A DNA stretch of 64,000 nucleotides from Parietaria judaica (lineage: Eukaryota; Streptophyta; Magnoliopsida; Rosales; Urticaceae), in contig OX940860.1 in NCBI GenBank assembly GCA_954871525.1, positions 55,974,724 through 56,038,723 on the forward strand. The letters run 5' to 3'. Under the pieces are notes generated by a model. That model did no database searches. It had not been told where the DNA came from and saw only the letters and a program-made list of their open reading frames with translations. Below, piece after piece: positions 44,705 through 57,761 of the stretch (position 1 is its first letter; each line of letters opens with the position of its first letter). A program made the translations under genes and the position numbers.

Positions 44705-45373
44705 CATATATGGCATATATATATATATATGGCACGATTGCAGAGCGCTATAAAGTTATTCGAAATAATTAAAAGGGTTAGTGAGTTACCATGAAAAAAA
44801 AAATTATAATTAACGTTTTGAAAAATATAGAATATCATTTATGTATTAAGTATTAACTATATATGTACTATATATAATGTATATTTTGTTTATATATAGT
44901 AAAATTTATTTTGAATTACTTTATGGTGATAAAATTTTCAATTATTCGTTTCACGATTGTTATTCGTTGGAATGATTAAATATGAAAATGACATTGATAT
45001 ACAATTGATTTTTACTTTTTACTAATTAGTTATGTATCCACTAAAAGATTTTAGCAACATCTTTATAGCCATTTTTAATAATAAGGTTAAAGTTAATGTG
45101 GAGATATGATTGGAACGTTGTTGTTTAGTTATAACTTTTTCCATGTGATAACGTAGTTGTCAATGTATTAATATGTTAAAGCTTTTCATTAAAGAAACCT
45201 AAGAAAAATGGATAAAAATATGTTTTATTTACTCACACTCAACCTTGGTTTGATTTGGTTAGTTAATTTTCTTTGAAAAAAACAATCATGTTGCATGAAC
45301 GAATTAAAGAAATAATTACCAATCATATTCCGACACGTTTTGCAATGTCGTTTATCAGTAAGATGTGTAGTCG

Positions 45374-45427
<54 letters not shown>

Positions 45428-46430
45428 CAAGTGTTCAGCTTCAAACTTGCTTTGAAAGTTACTATTTATGAGTGGTGTAATATTTTTAATGGAATTTTTG
45501 TTTTGATCATCGGAAAATATATCTACTGGTATTTTGATTTCGGATTTAATGCTTAAATAATTCCAATTAGTGTTTTACTAATATTAATTTAATCGGGAGG
45601 CTAAAGCGTCCGAATGATCTACATCTAACGGTTATAAGTTTTAGATAAATATTATTTTTCAAAAATAAATCTACAATTAGTTATTCAAGATTTCAAAATT
45701 TTCATATTTCAAAATTGATAAAAGATGAACCCTAATTTTGGCTCTCCTCACTTTAAACTGCACCGATCTACATATATCATAATGGTCCGTACGTAATAAA
45801 AGACTAAAAAGTAAAATCCAAAATTAGTAATTCCAATTTCTGACGAAGAGCACGAATCTCGATTATTCTTCCCGTAACACTTATCTATACATGAATGCAG
45901 TAGTTATTGTATTGATTTTGTAAAGAAAGTAGCATAAGAACTAGTATCATGTTATCTTAATTATAGTATTAATTTAGCTTGGAGTTGGACATTCTAATAC
46001 AAGACCAGGCAGAAAAAGATAAGGGAAAATGTCTTCATTCCCAATATGAGTAATGTGGTTTACAGATGAAGATAGAAAGAGCCTCATTATGGAAATAATT
46101 CAGACAATAGAATTCATAAACTTCCAATAACATCAGTTCTTATGATAATATGGCAAACATTTTCTAGTGCCATAACTAATTCCCACTACCTAGCCAGCCA
46201 CTCTACGTACACATTTATATAAAAGATATTTGCGGCATAAAGTCTTAAACCTTATAATATATGTTCGGACATGTTCTCAACTTTTTTTTTTTTATCTTTT
46301 GGGGAATAAGGGCACAAAACGATATCGAAGTCCAGTTTCATTCATGTCCTGCTGACGAATACATATATGTCTTCTGTAAAAAAAAATTGTTACTCAAAAA
46401 TTTATTAAATAGAGAGAGATACATATACAT
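44705..46430. other. intergenic AT-rich DNA with an (AAT)n run
   Basis: (AAT)n at 45375-45420, about 15 units. No gene is recognised; short frames at 45273 and 46261 are composition artefacts. Confidence 0.5.
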
Positions 46431-47282
46431 TAGGGGTAAGCGTCGGTTGAGTTGGGCCGCCCCGATAGTTTTTATGGATCCGACCCGTTCACACAGGGTT
46501 ACTAAAAACAAAGCCCGATCTGACCCAAAAAATTCCAATGCCCGAACCAAACCGACCTGATAAAAATCGGGTTGCATTGGTTTAATTGGGCCATCGGGCC
46601 CGAATAATTAAATTTTAATTTTATTTTATAAATATTATGAAAAATATGCATCAATGAAACTCAACGTTCAATTAAAAATATCCCAAATAAATTTAATAAA
46701 AAACATACACTAAACAAATTCTATACATATTTGAATTAAACGATAACTCTAATCAACCTATCAAGAAACCCAAATGAAAATTATAAATTATTTTTTAAAT
46801 TACATAAGATTACTACTCATTTTAAAACATGTTTAAATAAATTCAAGCATATTCAAATAATAATTAATTAGTACTAACTAGATTTCAAATGATAACTAAG
46901 AGTTGTGTCTGAGATTTGAAAATGAGAGATTGAACGGTCATTGAATGTAAAAAAAATGTAGTATGAGAAATAAAAAAGACTAAAGATTCTACTACTTGAA
47001 TAAAAATGAAGAATAATTAATATGAAATATATATTAATTGTATTGGTCGGAGAATAAAAGATTAAAGATTCTACTACTTGAATAAAAATGAAGAATAATT
47101 AATATAAAAGACTAAAAATTCTACTACTTGAATACTTGAATAATTATATTGGTCGGAGACCCTGGGCCCGACCCCAAATCGAATAATTGTCGGATCCGGC
47201 CCGATCCGACCTAATTTTAAGCAAGTTAGATTGAAATCGGGTTGAGTTGGGCCATCGGGTTAGGTCTAAAATGCTAACCCTG
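46431..47282. mobile_element. hAT-like non-autonomous transposon, 852 bp
   Basis: It begins TAGGGGTAAGC and ends GCTAACCCTG. It is flanked by the perfect 8-bp duplication ATATACAT (46423-46430 and 47283-47290), the hallmark of hAT transposition. Subterminal regions carry GGTTGAGTTGGGCC at both ends (46443 and 47240) plus many CCCGA/TCGGG words. A tandem repeat of about 80 bp (ATTCTACTACTTGAATAAAA…) lies at 46985-47135. No transposase is encoded, so it would have depended on a transposase made elsewhere. Confidence 0.82.
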
Positions 47283-47290
47283 ATATACAT

Positions 47291-48270
47291 CTCTCAGCAG
47301 CTTCACTGAGTTAACTCTTTACGGATAGAATTGGAATTTTGGTGATTATTGACAATCGTTGTTAAGAAATCAAAATATGGCAGCACACTTGATATTTGAT
47401 ATATATTGTATACATATGCTTATATTGCATTCGTGTACACGTGTCGCTACAGGGTTCATGACATGTCAGTATCTTGGCTTGTTTAAGATCTATATAAATC
47501 TATTTTTCCATATTATTATTAATTATTAGCAGTAAAAATATCCTTATTAATTCCTCAATATAAAGGAATTACTATCATTAATATAAGAATTATGCTCACA
47601 TTTTCCTGTTAATGTGGTATGTGGGTCAAATATATATTCAAATATTTCGAAGCCTCGTAATAAATAATAAATATGGCATGTTATTAATTAGGTAATAAGG
47701 CACTATATATTAAGATAACATTATGATGATAAAATAGAAGCTAGATAAGCAAGCAGGTTATTCTAAAATTGAGATAAAAACTATTTCAGCATATCATGCG
47801 TTAATGTACAAATACAGTCATAGCAACAATAAAAAATGAGGAAAAAAAAAAGAGTGAAAAATCCAATTTGAGAGAAAAAAAAAATCAGAAATAGTTTGTT
47901 AGGTAGCGACAAAGCCCAAAACTCAAATTTAGGGTAAAATCTATACAGGGTCGGAACTAGAAATTTAAGTTTGAGGGGGCTGATAGGAAAATATAGCAGA
48001 AAAATGGAGGTTTAAGTTTGAAATTACTCTCTCCTTCAAAAAAAAAAAAAAGTTTAAAATTACTCTATTTTTTAGGGATTAGAATTGGAATTATACAAAA
48101 ATAACACTAAGGCTAAAATATATTGGGGAGGCTGGAACCCCAACTTGAAAAACCAATTTGATCACAAACTTGGTTAAGCATATAGGGATAAATCATATTG
48201 ACATTCATATATCTTTTCCCAAACACTAAAAAAATGAGCTATGTACAAATATATATATATCTGTGTGTAT
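47291..48270. other. intergenic AT-rich DNA
   Basis: A segment starting CAGGGTCGGAACTAGAAATTT at 47946 looks like the end of another hAT-type MITE, with GGAGGCTGGAACCCCAAC at about 48130 as a possible counterpart. No gene is seen. Confidence 0.35.
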
Positions 48271-48463
48271 ATTTAATATATATTTATATATAATGTTCAC
48301 ATTGAATTATATATACTCTAGCATTCCAGTCACTTGTTCAATTAGACAGTGGCCAATATATATATATATATATATTTAATATATATTTATATATAATGTT
48401 CACATTGAATTATATATACTCTAGCATTCCAGTCACTTGTTCAATTAGACAGTGGCCAATATA
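48271..48463. repeat. 103-bp tandem duplication
   Basis: Two near-identical copies (from 48271 and 48374), each running from ATTTAATATATATTTATATA through GTTCACATTGAATTATATA to CAATTAGACAGTGGCCAA. They are separated only by a TA run. Confidence 0.9.
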
Positions 48464-48478
48464 TATATATATATATAT

Positions 48479-48606
48479 ATTATGTGGATATGTTATATGT
48501 AGGTAAAGAGTTTAACGTATAATCAAGAATTCCATATATATATATATATATATATTATGTGGATATGTTATATGTAGGTCAAGAGTTTAACGTATAATCA
48601 AGAATT

Positions 48607-48643
<37 letters not shown>

Positions 48644-48697
48644 GTGGATATGTTATATGTAGGTCAAGAGTTTAACGTATAATCAAGAATTCCATAA
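48479..48697. repeat. 74-86-bp tandem triplication with TA linkers
   Basis: Three copies of TATTATGTGGATATGTTATA … AATCAAGAATTCCAT start near 48479, 48553 and 48639. Each is followed by a TA run of different length, which accounts for the unequal spacing. The last two copies share a substitution (GGTCAAGAG against GGTAAAGAG). Confidence 0.9.
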
Positions 48698-51237
48698 GTT
48701 AAATCGGGAAATATTCACAATATATACATACATAATACACGTGTTAAGTTGAAAAAGCACATTTTTATACTATTTTACTTAAAATCTTAGGAGGAAACCA
48801 ATGTTTAATATGCATGTATTTAAGTTTTTAGTTGTGCACTTTTTGATCTATTAATTATGAGAGAAAATAGCCGTATACAATTATTGTCTATTTTCCAACC
48901 ATAATATAAAGTGATACTAATAATATATTCTGTTCTCTAAAATAATAATAAACAATGCTTTATAAACATTTTCTAAAGTTTTAATTAGCCCTTTTTCTCT
49001 AAAACTAATTACACTGGACCCACCCATGAGATTTTCAACTAAAAAGACATTTCTATACAACAAATTGGGTTGTCACAAGTAGACATTTTTACCATTTTAA
49101 TAGCTAAAGAAAAATGACTTCAAAAGTTTTAAATTTTAATTACCATGTTTTGCACTTTGGGTGTCAATGTCATATGCATAGTCCAATTGGTTATGTAGGC
49201 CCATTTGGTGACATATATTTTCTATAGTGGCATTGCTATTTTACCCTTTAAGTTTCACCATGTCCATTGTAAAGTTACCATCTTTCTTTTTTCCACTAAG
49301 ACCAGTTTGGGTTCACATTTATATTATATATAGAGAATTTCTTTTGTCCTCTATTTAAAAAAATAAAAAACACTTTCAAAATATATTTAAATTTATTTTT
49401 ATATTAATTTATCATTTTAATTTTCAAAAAAGTCACAATTATCCTTTATTATAACCGTTGAGCTTTGTTTTTATATTCCTTGTAATTTTGTATTCGTCGA
49501 AGCGATAAATCTCGACAAGAGTGAGGCCGGAAAAGATTAGAGATCAAAGTTTTAGTTTAGTTTTTATTTTTCTATCATGAAATAATTAAATAATAAATAG
49601 AAGGTGGTATTTTCAAATCACGGAATATATTTGATTATTTTTTAAAATTGAGAATATATTTAAGAAAAAAATAGAAGTAGAACGTACAAGTATAATTGAG
49701 AATCATCAAATGAACATGTCAATGAGCATAAAAAATCCTACTTTTCCAAAGAGGTATTTGGGCACAAACATAAATATCTTAAAGCAAAATATGATGTATG
49801 TCCGTACCGTTTGAATTTTCCTAGATAAGAAAAGATTTGTCCATTAGCAAGAAGTCGCTTTTTATCATTTTAGAACATAATGTATTTAATGATTTAATAA
49901 TGTTTATATACTCTTAGGAATTGAAGAGTCATCACTAAGCAATTCATGATTATTAGAAGACATAAAAGTGAGGTTCTACTTATTGGTATAATTCAGAAAA
50001 CAAAAAAAGTGTGGCAAAACTATCTAAATTCTTTTCCAAGTAGTGCGGCATATTCTCAAGCTTACAATTACGCTGATTAAATATTTAAAGTTGTGAAATT
50101 TGTGTTTTAACTGTTTTTATCCGACACGCCTTCACAAATGTTTGAGTTTTTCTTTTCTACTTTTTTCACATGTGTACAATTTAGATTAGTAATCATTTTT
50201 CTATGTTTCGAGATCTTTAAGACGAACCCCATTAAACTCCCCCAAATCTCCCTAAACAGGTGTTGCTCGGGAGAAAAGAGTACTCCACATCAAATTATCA
50301 TCGGCAACGGCTAAGTGAGCTTCCCAAATTAGGTTAGGACTCCCATGTTATAATGAGAATCATTCAAAAGAGAAATCCCAACCTTTGGCAAAAAGACTAA
50401 CCAAACAATATTTCATATTTAATACCCTATTTTGAGGCACAAACATATTATATTCTTTCACGTTGACGGAGAAAGAAAGAAAAAAATCAATCGAAATGCA
50501 TATTTTATAATCCTGAGTATTTGAATAGTGCATTTAGAGTTTCGTAATCTATCGTTCTATTTTGAAACAAAGTTTAAATACTTTTATCTCAATTATCCAA
50601 AAACATTAGCAGTCGTCTAAGTATATATGTTAAATAATCAATAAAACACATAAATGCGTTTGCATAAGTCAATTGTGCTTCGGCTAGGCTATTTTATTAT
50701 TATTTCTATAAAATCACCTTTCCATAATATATATCAATTTAATTGTGGAATCACACGACATCAACTGAATTCATTTGATAACAATCGTGGTTTATCTTGT
50801 ATAACTTTTGGCACAATATTTTAATTTTGACCATCTTTTAGGACAATAAATTTATAATCTACTGGTTAAGATTTGTTCTGAATTTTTCTTTTTTTATTTT
50901 ATTTTAAGGTGCGCATTATGGATATATGACGATATCTCATTTAAACTTTTGGTAGTTTTTATTTATATAAATATCTCGTTCACTTTGCATTGACGTGACA
51001 CACTAACGAGACGTAATCACGTAAATGTGTCTTTAATGCATGGGATTATAATTTATACAAAAAAATTAGGCAGAGATTATAGAACATATTACGGTGGCAA
51101 TTAGTGGAATACATCTGAATCATCTGGTAATCTCTTCAAAAAAATAATTATTCTTTGATTTAATTTGTACACTAGTTCTTTTAAACTGGATTTCTGATGA
51201 GTTTCTGTTATCATAACTGAAATTTCAAACTCTCTCA
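48698..51237. other. intergenic AT-rich DNA
   Basis: 2.5 kb with no recognisable gene, repeat array or transposon end. Several poly-T and poly-A stretches only. Confidence 0.45.
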
Positions 51238-52520
51238 GTTAATGCGTAAAAATGACTTTGACTTAGAGACGGATCCAAGGTCCGGGCCCCGAGCGGGACC
51301 CGACGAATACTTGGATAATTGAATGATGAATCAATGAAGGTTGACTTAGCTGAAGGTGGACAGTCGCTTCCAGCGTGGCATGAGCTGTCCTGATGAGCGT
51401 TGCCTTGAGGTGGTTGTATCCGACGAACCTCTGAGTAAGGACGTCACCATAGAGTAGGATCCATGGCGAACCCTAGGATCGAGGTCGTCGGCCTTGGCGG
51501 CATCATCCTTGATGGCAAGACGTTCCTGTAACCTGCACATGTAGAACACGTCTAGGAGAATCGGAAGATTGAACCTCCGACGCCTCTATGACGCTGAGCT
51601 TGCCTGGACAAGCCGGGAGCTGATTGCGGAGACGGGATCTCTGTCGACGTAGCTAGCTGGCGAAGCTAGTTGCATCAACTAGGTGCTAGGGCTAGGAGGC
51701 GTCGAGTCGACATGCCTGGGGTGGCATGTCTTGGCATCAATGTCAACGATCCTTGGCAACCAAGAGCCCTCACCTTGACAAAGATTGGGCGTCGACATGG
51801 ATCGAAGGTCGGCAAGGCACGACGATTGACATGGATCGAGTTTCATCCTTGTACCTAACGAGCCAAGATACGCGAGACTCCGAGGAGCGGAATGTCGGAA
51901 CCCAACTCGCAGGGAGAAGGAGAATTCTAGAGAGAATCTCTCGTTTTAGAGAGAGAATTCCAAGTGTGGAAATGTGTCCAAAATGAGGAGGAGAAGCCTC
52001 CTATTTATAGGAAAAGCTGGTGACCATTTCCCCCTTAATCAGGGAGATGATTTGTGTATATCGTTCCTTGGTGACCAAGGAAGGATGCGCCATATGCCTC
52101 TGTCCAGAGCAAGGTCGCCATGCTCCTTTGTCAGGTGCAGTGGTCGTCATTCCTCTTAGCCTTGTCCATCGTCCATGTGCATTGCTTGCGCATACTTGAT
52201 ACGCCTTGTTGCCAGTGGCCTTGACGGATGCCGTGATCGTAACGCCTTGTCGCCAGTGGCCTTGATGGATGTCGAGATCGTAACGCCTTGTCGCCAGTGG
52301 CATTGACGGATGTCGGGATCGTAACGCCTTGTCGCCAGTGGCCTTGATGGATGCCGAGATCGTAATGCCTTGTCGCCGGTGGTCGTGAGGGATGTCATCG
52401 CTTAACTGGCCTTGATGGATGCCGAGATCGTAACGCCTTGTTGCCGGTGGTCTCAGGGATGCCCCTTTGTCATTCGGGCTTCGTCTTTGGGCCCGATCCT
52501 TCGGGCTTCGCAGGATGAGC
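51238..52520 (-). repeat. 3' LTR of family A copy 2 (inner border uncertain)
   Basis: It contains a - strand TATA box (CTATAAATAGGAGGC, around 51999-52013) and, upstream of it on that strand, a 41-bp minisatellite (52195-52460). The inner border cannot be fixed from a single copy. Confidence 0.55.
52195..52460. repeat. 41-bp minisatellite, six to seven copies
   Basis: The unit CGTAACGCCTTGTCGCCAG TGGCCTTGATGGATGTCGAGAT is repeated from about 52200. The last two copies are rearranged (GGTGGTCGTGAGGGATG). The spaced text marks a single continuous 41-bp unit. Confidence 0.88.
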
Positions 52521-52542
52521 TTGAGATTGGGCTAAATGAGCC

Positions 52543-53117
52543 TTGACTTTGCTAACGGCTTTGACTTTCGCCAATGGGACCCAAATTTTACATGTTCCTG
52601 GTCTTCAAGATCCGGCAGTTGGCGAACTACATGGCGTAACCAAGCCTGGATTTGTACCTCTTCATCTGGAGAGTTGTCGCTACGGAATAAGGCTTCCGCT
52701 CCACCCTTTCGTGAAGGACCTCCTTGTTTCACTTGGATTGCCTCCTCTTCAGCTGATGTCTGGCTCTTTTCGTACTGCGGTGATGTGCTTTTCTGTATGG
52801 CACAAACATACTGGTCGCTCTTTGAGTTCTCGGGCGTTTTGCGGAGTCTTCGGATTTTCTGATCGGAATGACGACAAGGGGTCGTAACGTACGACCATGA
52901 CCCTGAGATTGGGTCTTCCTCGTGTCAGACCTCGTCCTGACTGGCGAGCTATGTGGGTGTGGGCTCCTGTCAGCTTGGTGGGGAACGCGCCTCGGAAGCT
53001 TAGCCCGACGGTAAAGTCTCCGGTTGGACCGTTCCCGCCGGTCTCAAATGATCTCGTGGCTCTCCTGAAGAAACTGGCGGCCCGTGGCGCTCTGGAGGCT
53101 TTCCTTGACATTACGGC
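52543..53117 (+). pseudogene. antisense accessory gene of family A copy 2, N-terminal part
   Basis: On the strand opposite to gag-pol, next to the 3' LTR. Residues GIRLPLHPFVKDLLVSLGLP, PLQLMSGSFRTAVMCFSVW and RSLSSRAFCGVFGF follow the same pattern as the PF04195-like domain of the gene at 14029 (GLRFPIPKPILRYVNQLDIS, LAQLSPNSYRILHAYL). A single in-frame TAA (52885-52887) interrupts the frame, which then continues as 52897-53117. The copia insertion follows. The rest of the gene resumes at 63568. Confidence 0.65.
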
Positions 53118-55064
53118 TGTTGGACATATGTGTCCTTAAACAAGATATTTTATCCATTTGTAAAAGATTATGACAAGTCGTTGAATAAAGATGATACTTA
53201 TTATGAAAATCTTATTATAGTTTCTGGTAGAGTAAAATAGAATGTTTGATCCTTAGTTCATAAAAGGATGCAATTATGAATTATTATCACAACAGAGTCA
53301 ATGTGAAGAAGAATTAATAATCATAATAAATGAACTTAAAATGTCCGTGACCTGATTAACTGGGTGGGAGCCCATTAATCGTATAAGGTCATTAATGTGA
53401 CTAAGTGACAATCCTATTCTGGATTTTGTGTGTGTCACACTCACTAGAAGTGCATTAAGTATGAAGTGTCTTCATACTGGACTGGACCTGACTTAAACTC
53501 TGGAAGGTATCATATAAGACCGTCACTGATAACTTGGAGTTGAGTCACTAGTAGATGATCAAATGGATATTCGATCTAAGTCCTGAGTGATCTTGAGTCC
53601 AAGCTACTGGCTTGATTGTTCTTTGATTTAACCGTTAAAGAACACGAAATATTACCGCTGTTCCAAACACTATTATTTTGGGAACATGATAGTCAGCAGT
53701 AAGGGTAGCTTGGTCATAGACATGGGCATCACACAGCTCTCTTCAGAGTGATGATGATTCCCTTGATTGTCGGTGGTGAGAAGTGAGAGGTACCCGTGCG
53801 CAACTTATGAATCGAAACCATAAGTGGGTTACTCATAATATTGCTGACTGAGTCAAGGATGAAAATGCAATGAGGGGCATAACGGTAGAAATCGCCTGCT
53901 CATGTGTGGATCATCAAGTGAAAGATCAATAACCCGAATTTGATTGTATCAATGGACACCCTGCTGTTATAAAGGGAATAATATATACCGTATCACTAAA
54001 GAGTGCAGCCTCGGGTCTATAGTGGAATCACTTCGAGGTTTGACGAGAACTAGCAGTTCGTTGGAGCTTAAGTGATACGGGTCCATGGTCCCCAGGATAG
54101 CTCCGTAACGGAAGATACGTACGTGATTAAAATACATTCTGGATAATGTTTAATCATTTGGCTTGACTTATAAAACTGAAAGGTCTGTGGCAGACGTCAG
54201 ATAGTTTTATCGTTAGCGTGGCAAAAGTACCATATTTTGGTACACGAGATTAACTGATAAAAGAAAGTTAGAATTTAGATTTTCTATCAGCACCATGTTG
54301 TTGGAAATTAAATTCTAAGTAACTTTTCTTTTTGAACCAAGTCATTTCGACTTACGGTTAGTGATTTATGGATTTTCTAAGTTTGTGATCGGTTCGATGA
54401 ACTTTGAAATTAAATCACATGTCACGAATTTAAATGATGGTGTGGCACCATGACATTTTAATGTGTGATATTGAGATAAGGAAATATTAATATAATTTAA
54501 TTATTTGGATTTAATTATTAATATCTTATTAATAATTAATTAATAATTAATAGATTTATATTAATAAATAAAAATATATATTCATATATATATTTATATG
54601 TGTAAATTCGAATTAGGGTTTCATGATATGAAACCCTAGCTAAATTCGAATGGTATGATTTGGTCTTTCCATATTTGCGGCATAAGTACCAAATGTTTTG
54701 GTATTTTAGCAAATCCCTAAAATCAATTTAATCCATTGGATCGGTTATGATTTAATATCATCCGTTGGATTAGGATATTGATAAATTCGAATTTAATAAC
54801 TTGGTGACCAAGTTTCATTTTTCGAATTTGGTTAATTAATTATATCCGTTAGATCGGTCTAAGATTTAATCTTTACCGTCGGATTGAAAATTAATTAATT
54901 ATATATATTTATATATTTTTCGAATTATGGTTTAAGGATAAAATCGAAATTGTTTTTTATTAAATCTTTTAATATTTGATTTTATCCTAAACTAATTTGA
55001 TCCATTAGATCGGTTAAAAGATTTATCTCAACCGTTGGATCTAGATAATGATAATTCGAATTTT

Positions 55065-55104
<40 letters not shown>

Positions 55105-55883
55105 TTCGAATTTATAAAGATAAGAAGATAGGATTGAATTTTTGATTTTATCCAAATCTTTCTTATTTAATTAAATCCCTAATTAATTATATCCATTGGA
55201 TTTAGATGAGATTAAATCTGGACCATTGGATTAAGATAATTAATTATATTTAATATATGAAATTTGAAAATTAGGGAGGGAATTTCTCCAATTCGGTTAC
55301 GGTTTGAGCCTATAAATAGGAGGCTCATTCTACACATTTTTCACACCTTTCCCCAGAGAAAAATTCAAACTCTCCCTCTCCTTTAGGGTCTGCGAATTTT
55401 CTCTCTGATCTCTCTTTTCTGGTTCGGCTTAGGAGACTATTTCTCCGGAAGCTTAAAAAGAACCATCAGTTAAATTTTTGCGACGGAGTCCTGCCGACGA
55501 AGCCCACGCTTCGGTACGAGGATTCCAGGAGAATATCCCGGATGATCACGGAAGTTTCCCTCAGCACCGGCGGAGCCCTGCTCGATTCAGAACACGCAGC
55601 CGGAAGTCGTCAATAGATGTACGGCCTTATGCATTGGGTTAATAAATGCAACCATTTACTGCTTTCTATTTATTTCCTATTATGACTAGATTATTAATAA
55701 TGATTTATGAATATTAAATTACATAATATTTATCAGATCTTGTTAAATGGTTATTATCCGATATCCGGACCGTTGGACGGATACAAGTTATTCCGCTTTA
55801 AATTAATTTTTAAATGTTACCCGGACGGTTCGGAGGTACGATTCGTGATAATTTTCATGAAATCCGAGACATGATTCCCAACA
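53118..55883 (+). repeat. 5' LTR of the copia element
   Basis: 2766 bp, TGTTGGACATATG…GATTCCCAACA. A TATA box (CCTATAAATAGGAGGC) lies at 55308-55324, followed by a likely transcription start region. AT-rich U3 contains many ATTGGATC/CGTTGGAT words (54720-55240). Confidence 0.95.
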
Positions 55884-55885
55884 AT

Positions 55886-55898
55886 TGGTATCAGAGCC
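55886..55898 (+). other. primer-binding site, initiator Met-tRNA
   Basis: TGGTATCAGAGCC lies two bases after the 5' LTR. This is the standard plant copia primer site complementary to the 3' end of tRNA-iMet. Confidence 0.92.
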
Positions 55899-57761
55899 AT
55901 GGTTCAAGGATAAATAATTACGTAATTTAATTAATGGGTTTAAGAACGAATTATTTGATGAATAAAATTAATTATTTAAAATTGAAATTTTGAATTTCTA
56001 GATATATTAAATATTAATTTAAAATAAGAAAATTACCCGACCCGAATAATCGGACCGGGTGGTTGGACCGGGCTGCCCTTGGCAGCCCAGCCAGAAAATG
56101 ACGCGAACAGGGGCTGCCGCTGCAGCCCCAGCTAGTTCGCCAGGGCAAAGCCCACGGGCAAGGCCCACGAGCAAGGCCATCGCCAAGGCCACTCGGCCAG
56201 GGCAAGGGCACCCGTGTGGGCCTGGCGGGCTGGCCGCAGGCCACGCTGCCTGGCAGCGGAATGGTCCTGCAGGCCCAGCCCGAAAGGCTCGGGTAAATGC
56301 CCTGGCCTACCCGTGGGCTGTCCCTGCCCATTCCACGGGCACGTGGGCCCGGGCTTAAGCCCGGAGGGCCCACGTGCATTTTTTTTATATGGGTCAGATT
56401 TTTATTCCGACCCGGATCCCGTGGATTAATTATTAATTATTATTAATGAAATTAATATTTATGAATTAAAATTAATTATGATTAATTAATGAGAATTAAA
56501 ATATGGATGTTATTTCCGGATAAATAACATTGTCTTATTTTAATTAATTCATAAAATTAAATATGGATGTTATTTAATAATTAAATAGCATTGTCTTATT
56601 TAATAAATTAAAATATGGATGATAATATTCGAAGAATAATATCATTGTCTTATTTTAATATTTCATAAATAATTATTAAAGGGCATTAAAGTGTTTAATG
56701 ATAATTATTAGAGAATAAGTATCATTAACATAAAATTATAAATATTCATCATAGATATAATTTGTTGTAACCTATTTTCATAACCCTCAAACATAGTGTC
56801 TATGTTTAGATCATTATTAATATGTTTATATAGGATAGATATAAATAATAAAGAGTACATTTTAAAGTGTTAATTATTAGTCGGAAAAATTTCAAACGTA
56901 CAATCTTGCCTAAGGAAGAGGGAATCAAAAGCGGGGCCGGTTCACCATCCACTTCTGGGTGACTGGTTAGGACCCCTCCCATCGACCTGGAGAGCGTACG
57001 GTTTCATCTATGACTACCGACGAAATAATAAACACATTTTTAGGGCTTATTTAAAATTACGCGTCGTAATTAATAAAGCCAAAATATAAACTTTTAATGT
57101 GTCATAAATAGACAGTTTATATAATAAGTTTTTTAACTTAAAAATTAAAAACATTATTTCCTAAAAACAATGGCAAGTATAGAATAAAACAAAGGTCTCC
57201 ATTATTACTGCCACAAGGTCTGCTAACCACACCGCCTCGAGTCACCCTAGTGTGTCCATTCCCTAAGGAAGGTGTGCTTGTGGAAGGTTTGACACCGTGA
57301 TAGTTCCAAAAGAATATGGGGATGAAGGAATCTTGGAAATGGACCGCGAGTCACCCTAGAGTGACCATTCCCTAAGGACGACGTTTCCAAGAGGATCCCG
57401 AGAACCGAAAATAATGGGTTAAGCTTGCACGGAAGTTGGTGCTTCCCGACCGTCTATGGTGATAGTTAATAATCATAAGGACTTTGGTAGTTCTTGTTAT
57501 GAATATTAATTAAGTTTATGACTAAAACTTAGTTTAACCAAACTACACGGTTGATACCGCGAGTCACCCTAGAGTGACCATGCCACTAAGGACGGCAACG
57601 ACGTGTACAGTCGGTTAAATTATCACGAAATAGTTAAAAGGGTTTATTTAACGTTTTCCCAGAACATGTTTGCATCATGTAACTATTTCAAATAAAATAT
57701 TTTTCTAAACATTCTACCTATAATAAAGTTTAATCAGTTTCTTTCTCAATGCCAGTCTAAA
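55899..57761 (+). other. long structured leader of the copia element
   Basis: 1.9 kb without a conserved frame. It contains a GC-rich island (about 56040-56380) ending in a long perfect hairpin (56339-56377), three tandem hairpins (56501-56656), and three spaced copies of GAGTCACCCTAG…TAAGGA (57238-57275, 57347-57381, 57559-57595). Leaders of plant retroelements often hold packaging and translation signals. Which of these is functional is unknown. Confidence 0.7.

Noticed and set aside
45273..45455. Poly-Asn frame
   Set aside because: Translation of an (AAT)n microsatellite.
52195..52460. Regularly spaced repeats resembling a CRISPR array
   Set aside because: Units are tandem with no unique spacers and lie in a plant retroelement LTR. 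A minisatellite.
56014..56429. GC-rich frames on both strands in the copia leader
   Set aside because: Overlapping frames on both strands with low-complexity Ala/Gly/Pro content and no domain. Better seen as a GC island with a hairpin.
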